Positions 23,611 to 33,800 of a stretch of DNA of 64,000 bases are shown here, one piece after another. How positions within the stretch are numbered: position 1 is the first letter of the stretch; the number at the start of each line of letters is the position of its first letter. Origin of the DNA: Ptiloglossa arizonensis (taxonomy: Eukaryota > Arthropoda > Insecta > Hymenoptera > Colletidae); contig NW_027479522.1 in NCBI RefSeq assembly GCF_051014685.1, positions 1 through 64,000 on the forward strand. Reading direction: 5' to 3'. The notes under the pieces were generated by a model. The model saw only the letters and a program-made list of their open reading frames with translations, was not told where the DNA came from and did not search any database. Position numbers and translations under genes: made by a program.

Positions 23611-24660
23611 AGAACGGCCTAGCGGAAAAGTACGCATACCGTTGTAATCGGGCGAGCTTCTACTTTCAGATGCAACAGAAATTTTGCGGATTGGTCAATC
23701 CGTTCGCGAGATATGGCAGTTTGGATGTAAGAAACGCTTGAGAATCTCAAAATGTTCACAGTTCTGATGCCCGAGACGAATAACTAGAGCGGCCTAGGGG
23801 AAAAGTACGCACACCGTTTTAATCGGGCGAGTTTCTACTTTCAGATGCAACAGAAATTTTGCGGATTGGTCAATCCGTTCGCGAGATATGGCAGTTTGGA
23901 GGTAAGAAACGGTTGAGAATCTCAAAATGTTCACAGTTCTGATGCCCGAGACGAATAACTAGAACGGCCTAGGGGAAAAGTACGCACACCGTTTTAATCG
24001 GGCGAGTTTCTACTTTCAGATGTAACAGAAATTTTGCGGATTGGTCAATCCTTTCAAGAGATATGGCAGTTTGGAGGTAAGAAACGCTTGAGCAACTCAA
24101 AATTTTCGCAGTTCTGATGCTCGACAAGCATAACTAGAACGGCCTAGGGGAAAGGTACGCATACCGTTGTAATCGGGCGAGTTTCTACTTTCAGATGAAA
24201 CAGAAATTTTGCGGATTTGTCAATCCGTTCGCGAGATATGGCAGTTTGGAGGTAAGAAACGCTTGAGAATCTCAAAATTTTCGCAGTGCTGATGCTCGAA
24301 ACGAATAACCAGAACGGCCTACAGGAAAAGTACGCATACCGTTGTAATCGGGCGGGTTTCTGCTTTCAGATGCAACAGAAATTTTGCGGATTGGTCAATC
24401 CGTTCGCGAGATATGGCAGTATGGAAGAAAGAAACGCTTGAGAAACTCAAAATGTTCACAGTTCTGATGCCCGAGACGAATAACTAGAGCGGCCTAGGGG
24501 AAAAGTACGCACACCGTTGTAATCGGGCGAGCTTCTACTTTCAGATGCAACAGAAATTTTGCGGATTGGTCAATCCGTTCGCGAGATATGGCAGTTTGGA
24601 GGTAAGAAACGGTTGAGAATCTCAAAATGTTCACAGTTCTGATGCCCGAGACGAATAACT
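23611..24660 (+). repeat. Six-monomer higher-order unit, copy 2 with a chimeric last monomer
   Basis: Repeats the six-monomer order of 22561-23610 up to the middle of the sixth monomer. There it switches to the 3' half of the second monomer type, so the array then continues with types three, four and five at 24661-25185. Within the first five monomers, GAGAATCTC near 24266 against GAGAAACTC near 23216 is one of the few differences. Confidence 0.82.
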
Positions 24661-24665
24661 AGAAC
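24491..24665 (+). repeat. Chimeric monomer marking an unequal exchange
   Basis: The 5' part has type-six markers (CACACCGTTGT and GAGCTTC, up to 24532). The 3' part has type-two markers (AAACGGTTGAGAATC from 24609, then ATGTTCACAG and GCCCGAG). The exchange point therefore lies between 24532 and 24609, inside the conserved core that includes the dyad. The downstream order of types fits an out-of-register exchange by four monomers. Confidence 0.75.
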
Positions 24666-25185
24666 GGCCTAGGGGAAAAGTACGCACACCGTTTTAATCG
24701 GGCGAGTTTCTACTTTCAGATGTAACAGAAATTTTGCGGATTGGTCAATCCTTTCAAGAGATATGGCAGTTTGGAGGTAAGAAACGCTTGAGCAACTCAA
24801 AATTTTCGCAGTTCTGATGCTCGACAAGCATAACTAGAACGGCCTAGGGGAAAGGTACGCATACCGTTGTAATCGGGCGAGTTTCTACTTTCAGATGAAA
24901 CAGAAATTTTGCGGATTTGTCAATCCGTTCGCGAGATATGGCAGTTTGGAGGTAAGAAACGCTTGAGAAACTCAAAATTTTCGCAGTGCTGATGCTCGAA
25001 ACGAATAACCAGAACGGCCTACAGGAAAAGTACGCATACCGTTGTAATCGGGCGGGTTTCTGCTTTCAGATGCAACAGAAATTTTGCGGATTGGTCAATC
25101 CGTTCGCGAGATATGGCAGTATGGAAGAAAGAAACGCTTGAGAAACTCAAAATGTTCACAGTTCTGATGCACGAAACGAATAACT
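24661..25185 (+). repeat. Truncated third higher-order unit (types three to five)
   Basis: Matches 23961-24485 at an offset of 700 bp. It ends where monomers with GTACTCATACCGTTGTGATC begin, the first type typical of territory C. Confidence 0.8.
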
Positions 25186-25919
25186 AGAACGGCCTAGGGG
25201 AAAAGTACTCATACCGTTGTGATCGGGCGAGTTTCTGCTTTCAGACGCAACAGAAATTTTGGGATTGGTCAATCGGTTCGCGAGATATGGCAGTTTGGAG
25301 GTAAGAAACGCTTGAGAAACTCAATATTTTCGCAGTTCTGATGCTCGAAACGAATAACTAGAACGGCCTAGGGGAAAAGTACACATACCGTTGTAATCGG
25401 GCGAGTTTCTAGTTTCAGATGCAACAGAAATTTTGCGGATTGGTCAATCCTTTCAAGAGATATGGCAGTTTGGACGTAAGAAACGCTTGAGCAACTCAAA
25501 ATTTTCGCAGTTCTGATGTTCGAAACGAATAACCAGAACGGCCTAGGGGAAAAGTACGCAAACCGTCGTAATCGGGCGAGTTTCTACTTTCAGATGCAAC
25601 AGAAATTTTGCGGATTGGTAAATCCTTTCGCGAGTCATGGCAGTTTGGAGGTAAGAAACGCTTGAGAAACTCAAAATTTTCGCAGTTCTGATGTTCGAAA
25701 CGAATAACCAGAACGGCCTAGGGGAAAAGTACGCATACCGTTGTAATCGGGCGGGTTTCTGCTTTCAGATGCAACAGAAATATTGCGGATTGGTCGATCC
25801 GTTCGCGAGATGTGGCAGTTTGTAAGTAAGAAACGCTTGAGAAACGAACAATTTTCGCAGTTCTGATGCTGGAAACGAATAACTAGAACGGCCTACGGGA
25901 AAAGTACGCATACCGTTGT

Positions 25920-26055
25920 AATCGGCCGGGTTTCTACTTTCAGATGCAACAGAAATTTTGCGGATTGGTCAATTCGTTCGCGAGATATGGGAGTTTGGAG
26001 GTAAGAAACAAGCATAACAAGAACGGCCTAGGGGAAAAGTACGCATACCGTTGTA
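25920..26055 (+). repeat. Monomer with the 40-bp deletion, first case
   Basis: Sequence runs from GGTAAGAAAC directly into AAGCATAAC at 26009/26010, skipping 40 bp that would hold the TTGAGAAACTCAA dyad, the AAAATTTT octamer and GCTCGAC. The join has a 2-bp AC microhomology and fuses to the CAAGCATAAC form. The shortened monomer is 135 bp. Confidence 0.85.
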
Positions 26056-27244
26056 ATCGGGCGAGTTTCTACTTTCAGATGCAACAGAAATTTTGCGGAT
26101 TGGTCTATACGTTCGTGAGATATTGCAGTTTGGAGGTAAGAAACGCTTGAGAAACTCAAAAGTTTCGCAGTTCTGATGCTCGAGACGAATAACTAGAACG
26201 GCCTAGGGGAAAAGTACGCATACCGTTGTAATCGGGCGGGTTTCTGCTTTCAGATGCAACAGAAATTTTGGGATTGGTCAATCCGTTCGCGAGATACGGC
26301 AGTTTGGAGGTAGGAAACGCTTGAGAAACTCATAATTTTCGCTGTTCTGATGCTCGATAAGCATATCTAGAACGGCCTGGGGGAAAAGTACTCATACCGT
26401 TGTGTTCGGGCGAGTTTCTACTTTCAGATGCAACAGAAATTTTGCGGATTGGTCAATCCGTTCGCGTGATATGGCAGTATGGAAGAAAGAAACGCTTGAG
26501 AAACTCAAAATGTTCACAGTTCTGATGCACGAAACGAATAACTAGAACGGCCTAGGGGAAAAGTACTCATACCGTTGTGATCGGGCGAGTTTCTGCTTTC
26601 AGACGCAACAGAAATTTTGGGATTGGTCAATCGGTTCGCGAGATATGGCAGTTTGGAGGTAAGAAACGCTTGAGAAACTCAATATTTTCGCAGTTCTGAT
26701 GCTCGAAACGAATAACTAGAACGGCCTAGGGGAAAAGTACACATACCGTTGTAATCGGGCGAGTTTCTAGTTTCAGATGCAACAGAAATTTTGCGGATTG
26801 GTCAATCCTTTCAAGAGATATGGCAGTTTGGAGGTAAGAAACGCTTGAGCAACTCAAAATTTTCGCAGTTCTGATGTTCGAAACGAATAACCAGAACGGC
26901 CTAGGGGAAAAGTACGCAAACCGTCGTAATCGGGCGAGTTTCTACTTCCAGATGCAACAGAAATTTTGCGGATTGGTCAATCCTTTCGCGAGTCATGGCA
27001 GTTTGGAGGTAAGAAACGCTTGAGAAACTCAAAATTTTCGCAGTTCTGATGTTCGAAACGAATAACCAGAACGGCCTAGGGGAAAAGTACGCATACCGTT
27101 GTAATCGGGCGGGTTTCTGCTTTCAGATGCAACAGAAATTTTGCGGATTGGTCATTCCGTTCGCGAGATTTGGGATTTTGGAGGGCAGAAACACTTGAGA
27201 AACTCAAAATTTTCGCAGTTCTGGTGCTCGACAAGCATAACGAG

Positions 27245-28235
27245 AACGGCCTAGGGGAAAAGTACGCATACCGTTGTAATTGGCCGAGTTTCTACTTTCA
27301 GATACCACAGAAATATTGCGGATTGGTCAATCCGTTCGCGAGATGTGGCAGTTTGTAAGTAAGAAACGGTTGAGAAACTCAAAATATTCGCAGTTCTGAT
27401 GCTCGAAACGAATAACTAGAACGGCCTAGGGGAAAAGTACACATACCGTTGTAATCGGGCGAGTTTCTAGTTTCAGATGCAACAGAAATTTTGCGGATTG
27501 GTCAATCCTTTCAAGAGATATGGCAGTTTGGAGGTAAGAAACACTTGAGAAACTCAATATTTTCGCAGTTCTGATGCTCGAAACGAATAACTGGAACGGC
27601 CTAGAGGAAAAGCGCACATACCGTTGCAATCGGGCGAGTTTCTAGTTTCAGATGCAACAGAAATTTTGCGGATTGGTCTATCCGTTCGCGAGATATTGCA
27701 GTTTGGAGGTAAGAAACGCTTGAGAAACTCAAAAGTTTCGCAGTTCTGATGCTCGAGACGAATAACTAGAACGGCCTAGGGGAAAAGTACGCATACCGTT
27801 GTAATCGGGCGGGTTTCTACTTTCAGATGCAACAGAAATTTTGCGGATTGGTCAATCCGTTCTCGAGATATGGCAGTTTGGAGGTAAGAAACGCTTGAGA
27901 AACTCAAAATTTTCGCAGTTCTGATGATCGACAAGCATTACTGGAACTGCCTAGGGAAAAAGTACGCATACCGTTGTAATCGGGCGAGTTTCTACTTTCA
28001 GATGTAACAGAAATTTTGAGGATTGGTCAATCCTTTCAAGAGATATGGCAGTTTGGAGGTAAGAAATGCTTGAGCAACTCAAAATTTTCGCAGTTCTGAT
28101 GCTCGACAAGCATAACTAGAACGGCCTAGGGGAAAGGCACGCATACCGTTGTAATCGGGCGAGTTTCTACTTTCAGATGAAACAGAAATTTTGCGGATTT
28201 GTCAATCCGTTCGCGAGATATGGCAGTTTGGAGGT
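27245..28235 (+). repeat. 1-kb block re-used at 30664-31655
   Basis: Shares with 30664-31655 the order GATACCACAG monomer, CTAGTTTCAG monomer with CCTTTCAAGAG, GCGCACATACCGTTGCAATC monomer, then ATCGACAAGCATTACTGG and GATGTAACAG with TTTTGAGG. Offset is 3419 bp, which is 20 monomers less 81 bp: two 40-bp deletions lie between the copies, leaving a single base. It flanks the 1185-bp tandem pair on both sides. Confidence 0.78.
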
Positions 28236-28435
28236 AAGAAACGCTTGAGAAACTCAAAAGTTTCGCAGTTCTGATGCTCGAGACGAATAACTAGAACGGC
28301 CTAGGGGAAAAGTACGCATACCGTTGTAATCGGGCGGGTTTCTGCTTTCAGACGCAACTGAAATTTTGGGATTGGTCAATCGGTTCGCGAGATATGGCAG
28401 TTTGGAGGTAAGAAACGCTTGAGAAACTCAATATT

Positions 28436-29787
28436 TTCGCAGTTCTGATGCTCGAAACGAATAACTAGAACGGCCTAGGGGAAAAGTACACATACCGTTG
28501 TAATCGGGCGAGTTTCTAGTTTCAGATGCAACAGAAATTTTGCGGATTGGTCAATCCTTTCAAGAGATATGGCAGTTTGGAGGTAAGAAACGCTTGAGCA
28601 ACTCAAAATTTTCGCAGTTCTGATGTTCGAGACGAATAACCAGAACGGCCTAGGGGAAAAGTACGCAAACCGTCGTAATCGGGCGAGTTTCTACTTTCAG
28701 ATGCAACAGAAATTTTGCGGATTCGTCAATCCTTTCGCGAGTCATGGCAGTTTGGAGGTAAGAAACGCTTGAGAAACTCAAAATTTTCGCAGTTCTGATG
28801 TTCGAAACGAATAACCAGAACGGCCTAGGGGAAAAGTACGCATACCGTTGTAATCGGGCGGGTTTCTGCTTTCAGATGCAACAGAAATTTTGCGGATTGG
28901 TCATTCCGTTCGCGAGATTTGGGATTTTGGAGGGCAGAAACACTTGAGAAACTCAAAATTTTCGCAGTTCTGGTGCTCGACAAGCATAACGAGAACGGCC
29001 TAGGGGAAAAGTACGCATACCGTTGTAATCGGGCGAGTTTCTACTTTCAGATGCAACAGAAATTTTGCGGATTGGTCTATCCGTTCGTGAGATATTGCAG
29101 TTTGGATGTAAGAAACGCTTGAGAAACTCAAAAGTTTCGCAGTTCTGATGCTCGAGACGAATAACTAGAACGGCCTAGGGGAAAAGCACACATACCGTTG
29201 TAATTGGCCGAGTTTCTACTTTCAGATACCACAGAAATATTGCGGATTGGTCGATCCGTTCGCGAGATGTGGCAGCTTGTAAGTAAGAAACAAGCATAAC
29301 AAGAACGGCCTAGGGGAAAAGTACGCATACCGTTGTAATCGGGCGAGTTTCTACTTTCAGATGCAACAGAAATTTTGCGGATTGGTCTATCCGTTCGTGA
29401 GATATTGCAGTTTGGAGGTAAGAAACGCTTGAGAAACTCAAAAGTTTCGCAGTTCTGATGCTCGACAAGCATAAAAAGAACTGCCTAGGGGAAAAGTACG
29501 CATACCGTTGTAATTGGCCGAGTTTCTACTTTCAGATACCACAGAAATATTGCGGATTGGTCAATCCGTTCGCGAGATGTGGCAGTTTGTAAGTAAGAAA
29601 CGGTTGAGAAACTCAAAATATTCGCAGTTCTGATGCTCGAAACGAATAACTAGAACGGCCTAGGGGAAAAGTACACATACCGTTGTAATCGGGCGAGTTT
29701 CTAGTTTCAGATGCAACAGAAATTTTGCGGATTGGTCAATCCTTTCAAGAGATATGGCAGTTTGGAGGTAAGAAACGCTTGAGCAAC
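28436..29787 (+). repeat. 1185-bp tandem repeat, copy 1 (extends into copy 2)
   Basis: Matches 29621-30972 at an offset of 1185 bp over about 1352 columns. I see only three mismatches: 28631 G/A, 28724 C/G and 29475 A/C. The unit is seven monomers, one of them shortened by 40 bp (deletion join at 29291/29292 here, 30476/30477 in the second copy). Because the match is longer than the offset, the two copies are directly tandem. Confidence 0.9.
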
Positions 29788-30972
29788 TCAAAATTTTCGC
29801 AGTTCTGATGTTCGAAACGAATAACCAGAACGGCCTAGGGGAAAAGTACGCAAACCGTCGTAATCGGGCGAGTTTCTACTTTCAGATGCAACAGAAATTT
29901 TGCGGATTGGTCAATCCTTTCGCGAGTCATGGCAGTTTGGAGGTAAGAAACGCTTGAGAAACTCAAAATTTTCGCAGTTCTGATGTTCGAAACGAATAAC
30001 CAGAACGGCCTAGGGGAAAAGTACGCATACCGTTGTAATCGGGCGGGTTTCTGCTTTCAGATGCAACAGAAATTTTGCGGATTGGTCATTCCGTTCGCGA
30101 GATTTGGGATTTTGGAGGGCAGAAACACTTGAGAAACTCAAAATTTTCGCAGTTCTGGTGCTCGACAAGCATAACGAGAACGGCCTAGGGGAAAAGTACG
30201 CATACCGTTGTAATCGGGCGAGTTTCTACTTTCAGATGCAACAGAAATTTTGCGGATTGGTCTATCCGTTCGTGAGATATTGCAGTTTGGATGTAAGAAA
30301 CGCTTGAGAAACTCAAAAGTTTCGCAGTTCTGATGCTCGAGACGAATAACTAGAACGGCCTAGGGGAAAAGCACACATACCGTTGTAATTGGCCGAGTTT
30401 CTACTTTCAGATACCACAGAAATATTGCGGATTGGTCGATCCGTTCGCGAGATGTGGCAGCTTGTAAGTAAGAAACAAGCATAACAAGAACGGCCTAGGG
30501 GAAAAGTACGCATACCGTTGTAATCGGGCGAGTTTCTACTTTCAGATGCAACAGAAATTTTGCGGATTGGTCTATCCGTTCGTGAGATATTGCAGTTTGG
30601 AGGTAAGAAACGCTTGAGAAACTCAAAAGTTTCGCAGTTCTGATGCTCGACAAGCATAACAAGAACTGCCTAGGGGAAAAGTACGCATACCGTTGTAATT
30701 GGCCGAGTTTCTACTTTCAGATACCACAGAAATATTGCGGATTGGTCAATCCGTTCGCGAGATGTGGCAGTTTGTAAGTAAGAAACGGTTGAGAAACTCA
30801 AAATATTCGCAGTTCTGATGCTCGAAACGAATAACTAGAACGGCCTAGGGGAAAAGTACACATACCGTTGTAATCGGGCGAGTTTCTAGTTTCAGATGCA
30901 ACAGAAATTTTGCGGATTGGTCAATCCTTTCAAGAGATATGGCAGTTTGGAGGTAAGAAACGCTTGAGAAAC
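29621..30972 (+). repeat. 1185-bp tandem repeat, copy 2
   Basis: Partner of 28436-29787. The copies part at the third monomer boundary, where GAGCAACTCAAAATTTT in the first corresponds to GAGAAACTCAATATTTT here. That sequence instead continues the block shared with 27245-28235. Confidence 0.9.
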
Positions 30973-31655
30973 TCAATATTTTCGCAGTTCTGATGCTCGA
31001 AACGAATAACTGGAACGGCCTAGAGGAAAAGCGCACATACCGTTGCAATCGGGCGAGTTTCTAGTTTCAGATGCAACAGAAATTTTGCGGATTGGTCTAT
31101 CCGTTCGCGAGATATTGCAGTTTGGAGGTAAGAAACGCTTGAGAAACTCAAAAGTTTCGCAGTTCTGATGCTCGAGACGAATAACTAGAACGGCCTAGGG
31201 GAAAAGTACGCATACCGTTGTAATCGGGCGGGTTTCTACTTTCAGATGCAACAGAAATTTTGCGGATTGGTCAATCCGCTCGCGAGATATGGCAGTTTGG
31301 AGGTAAGAAACGCTTGAGAAACTCAAAATTTTCGCAGTTCTGATGATCGACAAGCATTACTGGAACTGCCTAGGGAAAAAGTACGCATACCGTTGTAATC
31401 GGGCGAGTTTCTACTTTCAGATGTAACAGAAATTTTGAGGATTGGTCAATCCTTTCAACAGATATGGCAGTTTGGAGGTAAGAAACGCTTGAGCAACTCA
31501 AAATTTTCGCAGTTCTGATGCTCGACAAGCATAACTAGAACGGCCTAGGGGAAAGGCACGCATACCGTTGTAATCGGGCGAGTTTCTACTTTCAGATGAA
31601 ACAGAAATTTTGCGGATTTGTCAATCCGTTCGCGAGATATGGCAGTTTGGAGGTA
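30664..31655 (+). repeat. Second copy of the 1-kb territory-C block
   Basis: Partner of 27245-28235. Differences include CCGCTCGCG near 31279 against CCGTTCTCG near 27860, and CTTTCAACAG near 31454. It ends near 31655, where GCAGTGCTG appears. Confidence 0.78.
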
Positions 31656-33169
31656 AGAAACGCTTGAGAAACTCAAAATTTTCGCAGTGCTGATGCTCGA
31701 AACGAATAACCAGAACGGCCTACAGGAAAAGTACGCATACCGTTGTAATCGGGCGGGTTTCTGCTTTCAGATGCAACAGAAATTTTGCGGATTGGTCAAT
31801 CCGTTCGCGAGATATGGGATTTTGGAGGGCAGAAACACTTGAGAAACTTAAAATTTTCGCAGTTCTGGTGCTCGACAAGCATAACAAGAACGGCCTAGGG
31901 GAAAAGTACGCATACCGTTGTAATCGGGCGAGTTTCTACTTTCAGATGCAACAGAAATTTTGCGGATTGGTCAATCCGTTCGCGAGATATGGCAGTTTGG
32001 AGGTAAGAAACGCTTGAGAAACTCAAAAGTTTCGCAGTTCTGATGCTCGAGACGAATAACTAGAACGGCCTAGGGGAAAACTACACATACAGTTGTAATC
32101 GGGCGGGTTTCTACTTTCAGACGCAACAGAAATTTTGCGGATTGGTAAATCCGTTCGCGAGATATGGCAGTTTGGAGGTAAGAAACGCTTGAGAAACTCA
32201 AAATTTTCGCAGTTCTGATGCTCGAAACGAATAACTAGAACGGCCTAGGGGAAAAGTACGCATACCGTCGTAATCGGGCGAGTTTCTACTTTCAGATGCA
32301 ATAGAAATTTTGCGGATTGGTCAATCCGTTCGCGAGATGTGGCAGTTTGTAAGTAAGAAACGCTTGAGAAACGAACAATTTTCGCAGTTCTGATGCTGGA
32401 AACGAATAACTAGAACGGCCTACGGGAAAAGTACGCATACCGTTGTAATCGGCCGGGTTTCTGCTTTCAGATGCAACAGAAATTTTGCGGATTGGTCAAT
32501 TCGTTCGCGAGATATGGGAGTTTGGAAGTAAGAAACACCTGAGAAACTCAAAATTTTCGCAGTTCTGATGCTCGACAAGCATAACTAGAACGGCCTAGGG
32601 GAAAGATACTCATACCGTTGTAATCGGGCGAGTTTCTACTTTCAGATGCAATAGAAATTTTGAGGATTGGTCAATCCGTTCGCGAGATATGGCAGTTTGG
32701 AAGTAAGAAACGCTTGAGAAACTCAAAATTTTCGCAGTTCTGATGCTTGACAAGCATAACTAGAACGGCCTAGTGGAAAAGTACACATACCGTTGTAATT
32801 GGCCGAGTTTCTACTTTCAGATACCACAGAAATATTGCGGATTGGTCGATCCGTTCGCGAGATGTGGCAGTTTGTAAGTAAGAAACGGTTGAGAAACTCA
32901 AAATATTCGCAGTTCTGATGCTCGAAACGAATAACTAGAACGGCCTAGGGGAAAAGCACACATACCGTTGCAATCGGGCGAGTTTCTAGTTTCAGATGCA
33001 ACAGAAATTTTGCGGATTGGTCTATCCGTTCGCGAGATATTGCAGTTTGGAGGTAAGAAACGCTTGAGAAACTCAAAAGTTTCGCAGTTCTGATGCTCGA
33101 GACGAATAACTAGAACGGCCTAGGGGAAAAGTACGCATACCGTTGTAATCGGGCGGGTTTCTACTTTCA

Positions 33170-33800
33170 GATGCAACAGAAATTTTGCGGATTGGTCAAT
33201 CCTTTCAAGAGATATGGCAGTTTGGAGGTAAGAAACGCTTGAGAAACTCAATATTTTCGCAGTTCTGATGCTCGAAACGAATAACTGGAACGGCCTAGAG
33301 GAAAAGCACACATACCGTTGCAATCGGGCGAGTTTCTAGTTTCAGATGCAACAGAAATTTTGCGGATTGGTCTATCCGTTCGCGAGATATTGCAGTTTGG
33401 AGGTAAGAAACGCTTGAGAAACTCAAAAGTTTCGCAGTTCTGATGCTCGAGACGAATAACTAGAACGGCCTAGGGGAAAAGTACGCATACCGTTGTAATC
33501 GGGCGGGTTTCTACTTTCAGATGCAACAGAAATTTTGCGGATTGGTCAATCCGTTCGCGAGATATGGCAGTTTGGAGGTAAGAAACGCTTGAGAAACTCA
33601 AAATTTTCGCAGTTCTGATGATCGACAAGCATTACTAGAACGGCCTAGGGAAAAAGTACGCATACCGTTGTAATCGGGCGAGTTTCTACTTTCAGATGTA
33701 ACAGAAATTTTGCGGATTGGTCAATCCTTTCAAGAGATATGGCAGTTTGGAGGTAAGAAACGCTTGAGCATCTCAAAATTTTCGCAGTTCTGATGCTCGA
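33170..33800 (+). repeat. Block re-used 10 monomers on at 34920-35550
   Basis: Order and variants match at an offset of 1750 bp, with differences such as ACAGAAATT/ACAGGAATT near 35105 and ATTACTAG/ATTACTCG near 35385. The second region also matches 34130-34670 at 700 bp (offset to 34830-35370), so three nested partial copies lie within 2.4 kb. Confidence 0.72.

Larger units (their letters stand above)
20641..25185 (+). repeat. Satellite territory B (6-monomer repeat)
   Basis: This stretch is marked by GCGAGCTTCTAC, CCTAGCGGAAAAG, TAGAGCGGCC, CACACCGTTTTAATC, TCCTTTCAAGAG and GGGCGGGTTTCTGC. Marker monomers carrying CCTAGCGG begin near 21516, 21866, 22566 and 23616, spaced 2, 4 and 6 monomers apart. 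The ordered series of monomer types becomes a clear 1050-bp higher-order unit from about 22561. Confidence 0.78.

Noticed and set aside
29128..29472. 114-codon minus-strand frame as a possible gene
   Set aside because: It is a by-product of the 40-bp deletion giving a 135-bp in-phase monomer, and it consists wholly of satellite sequence.
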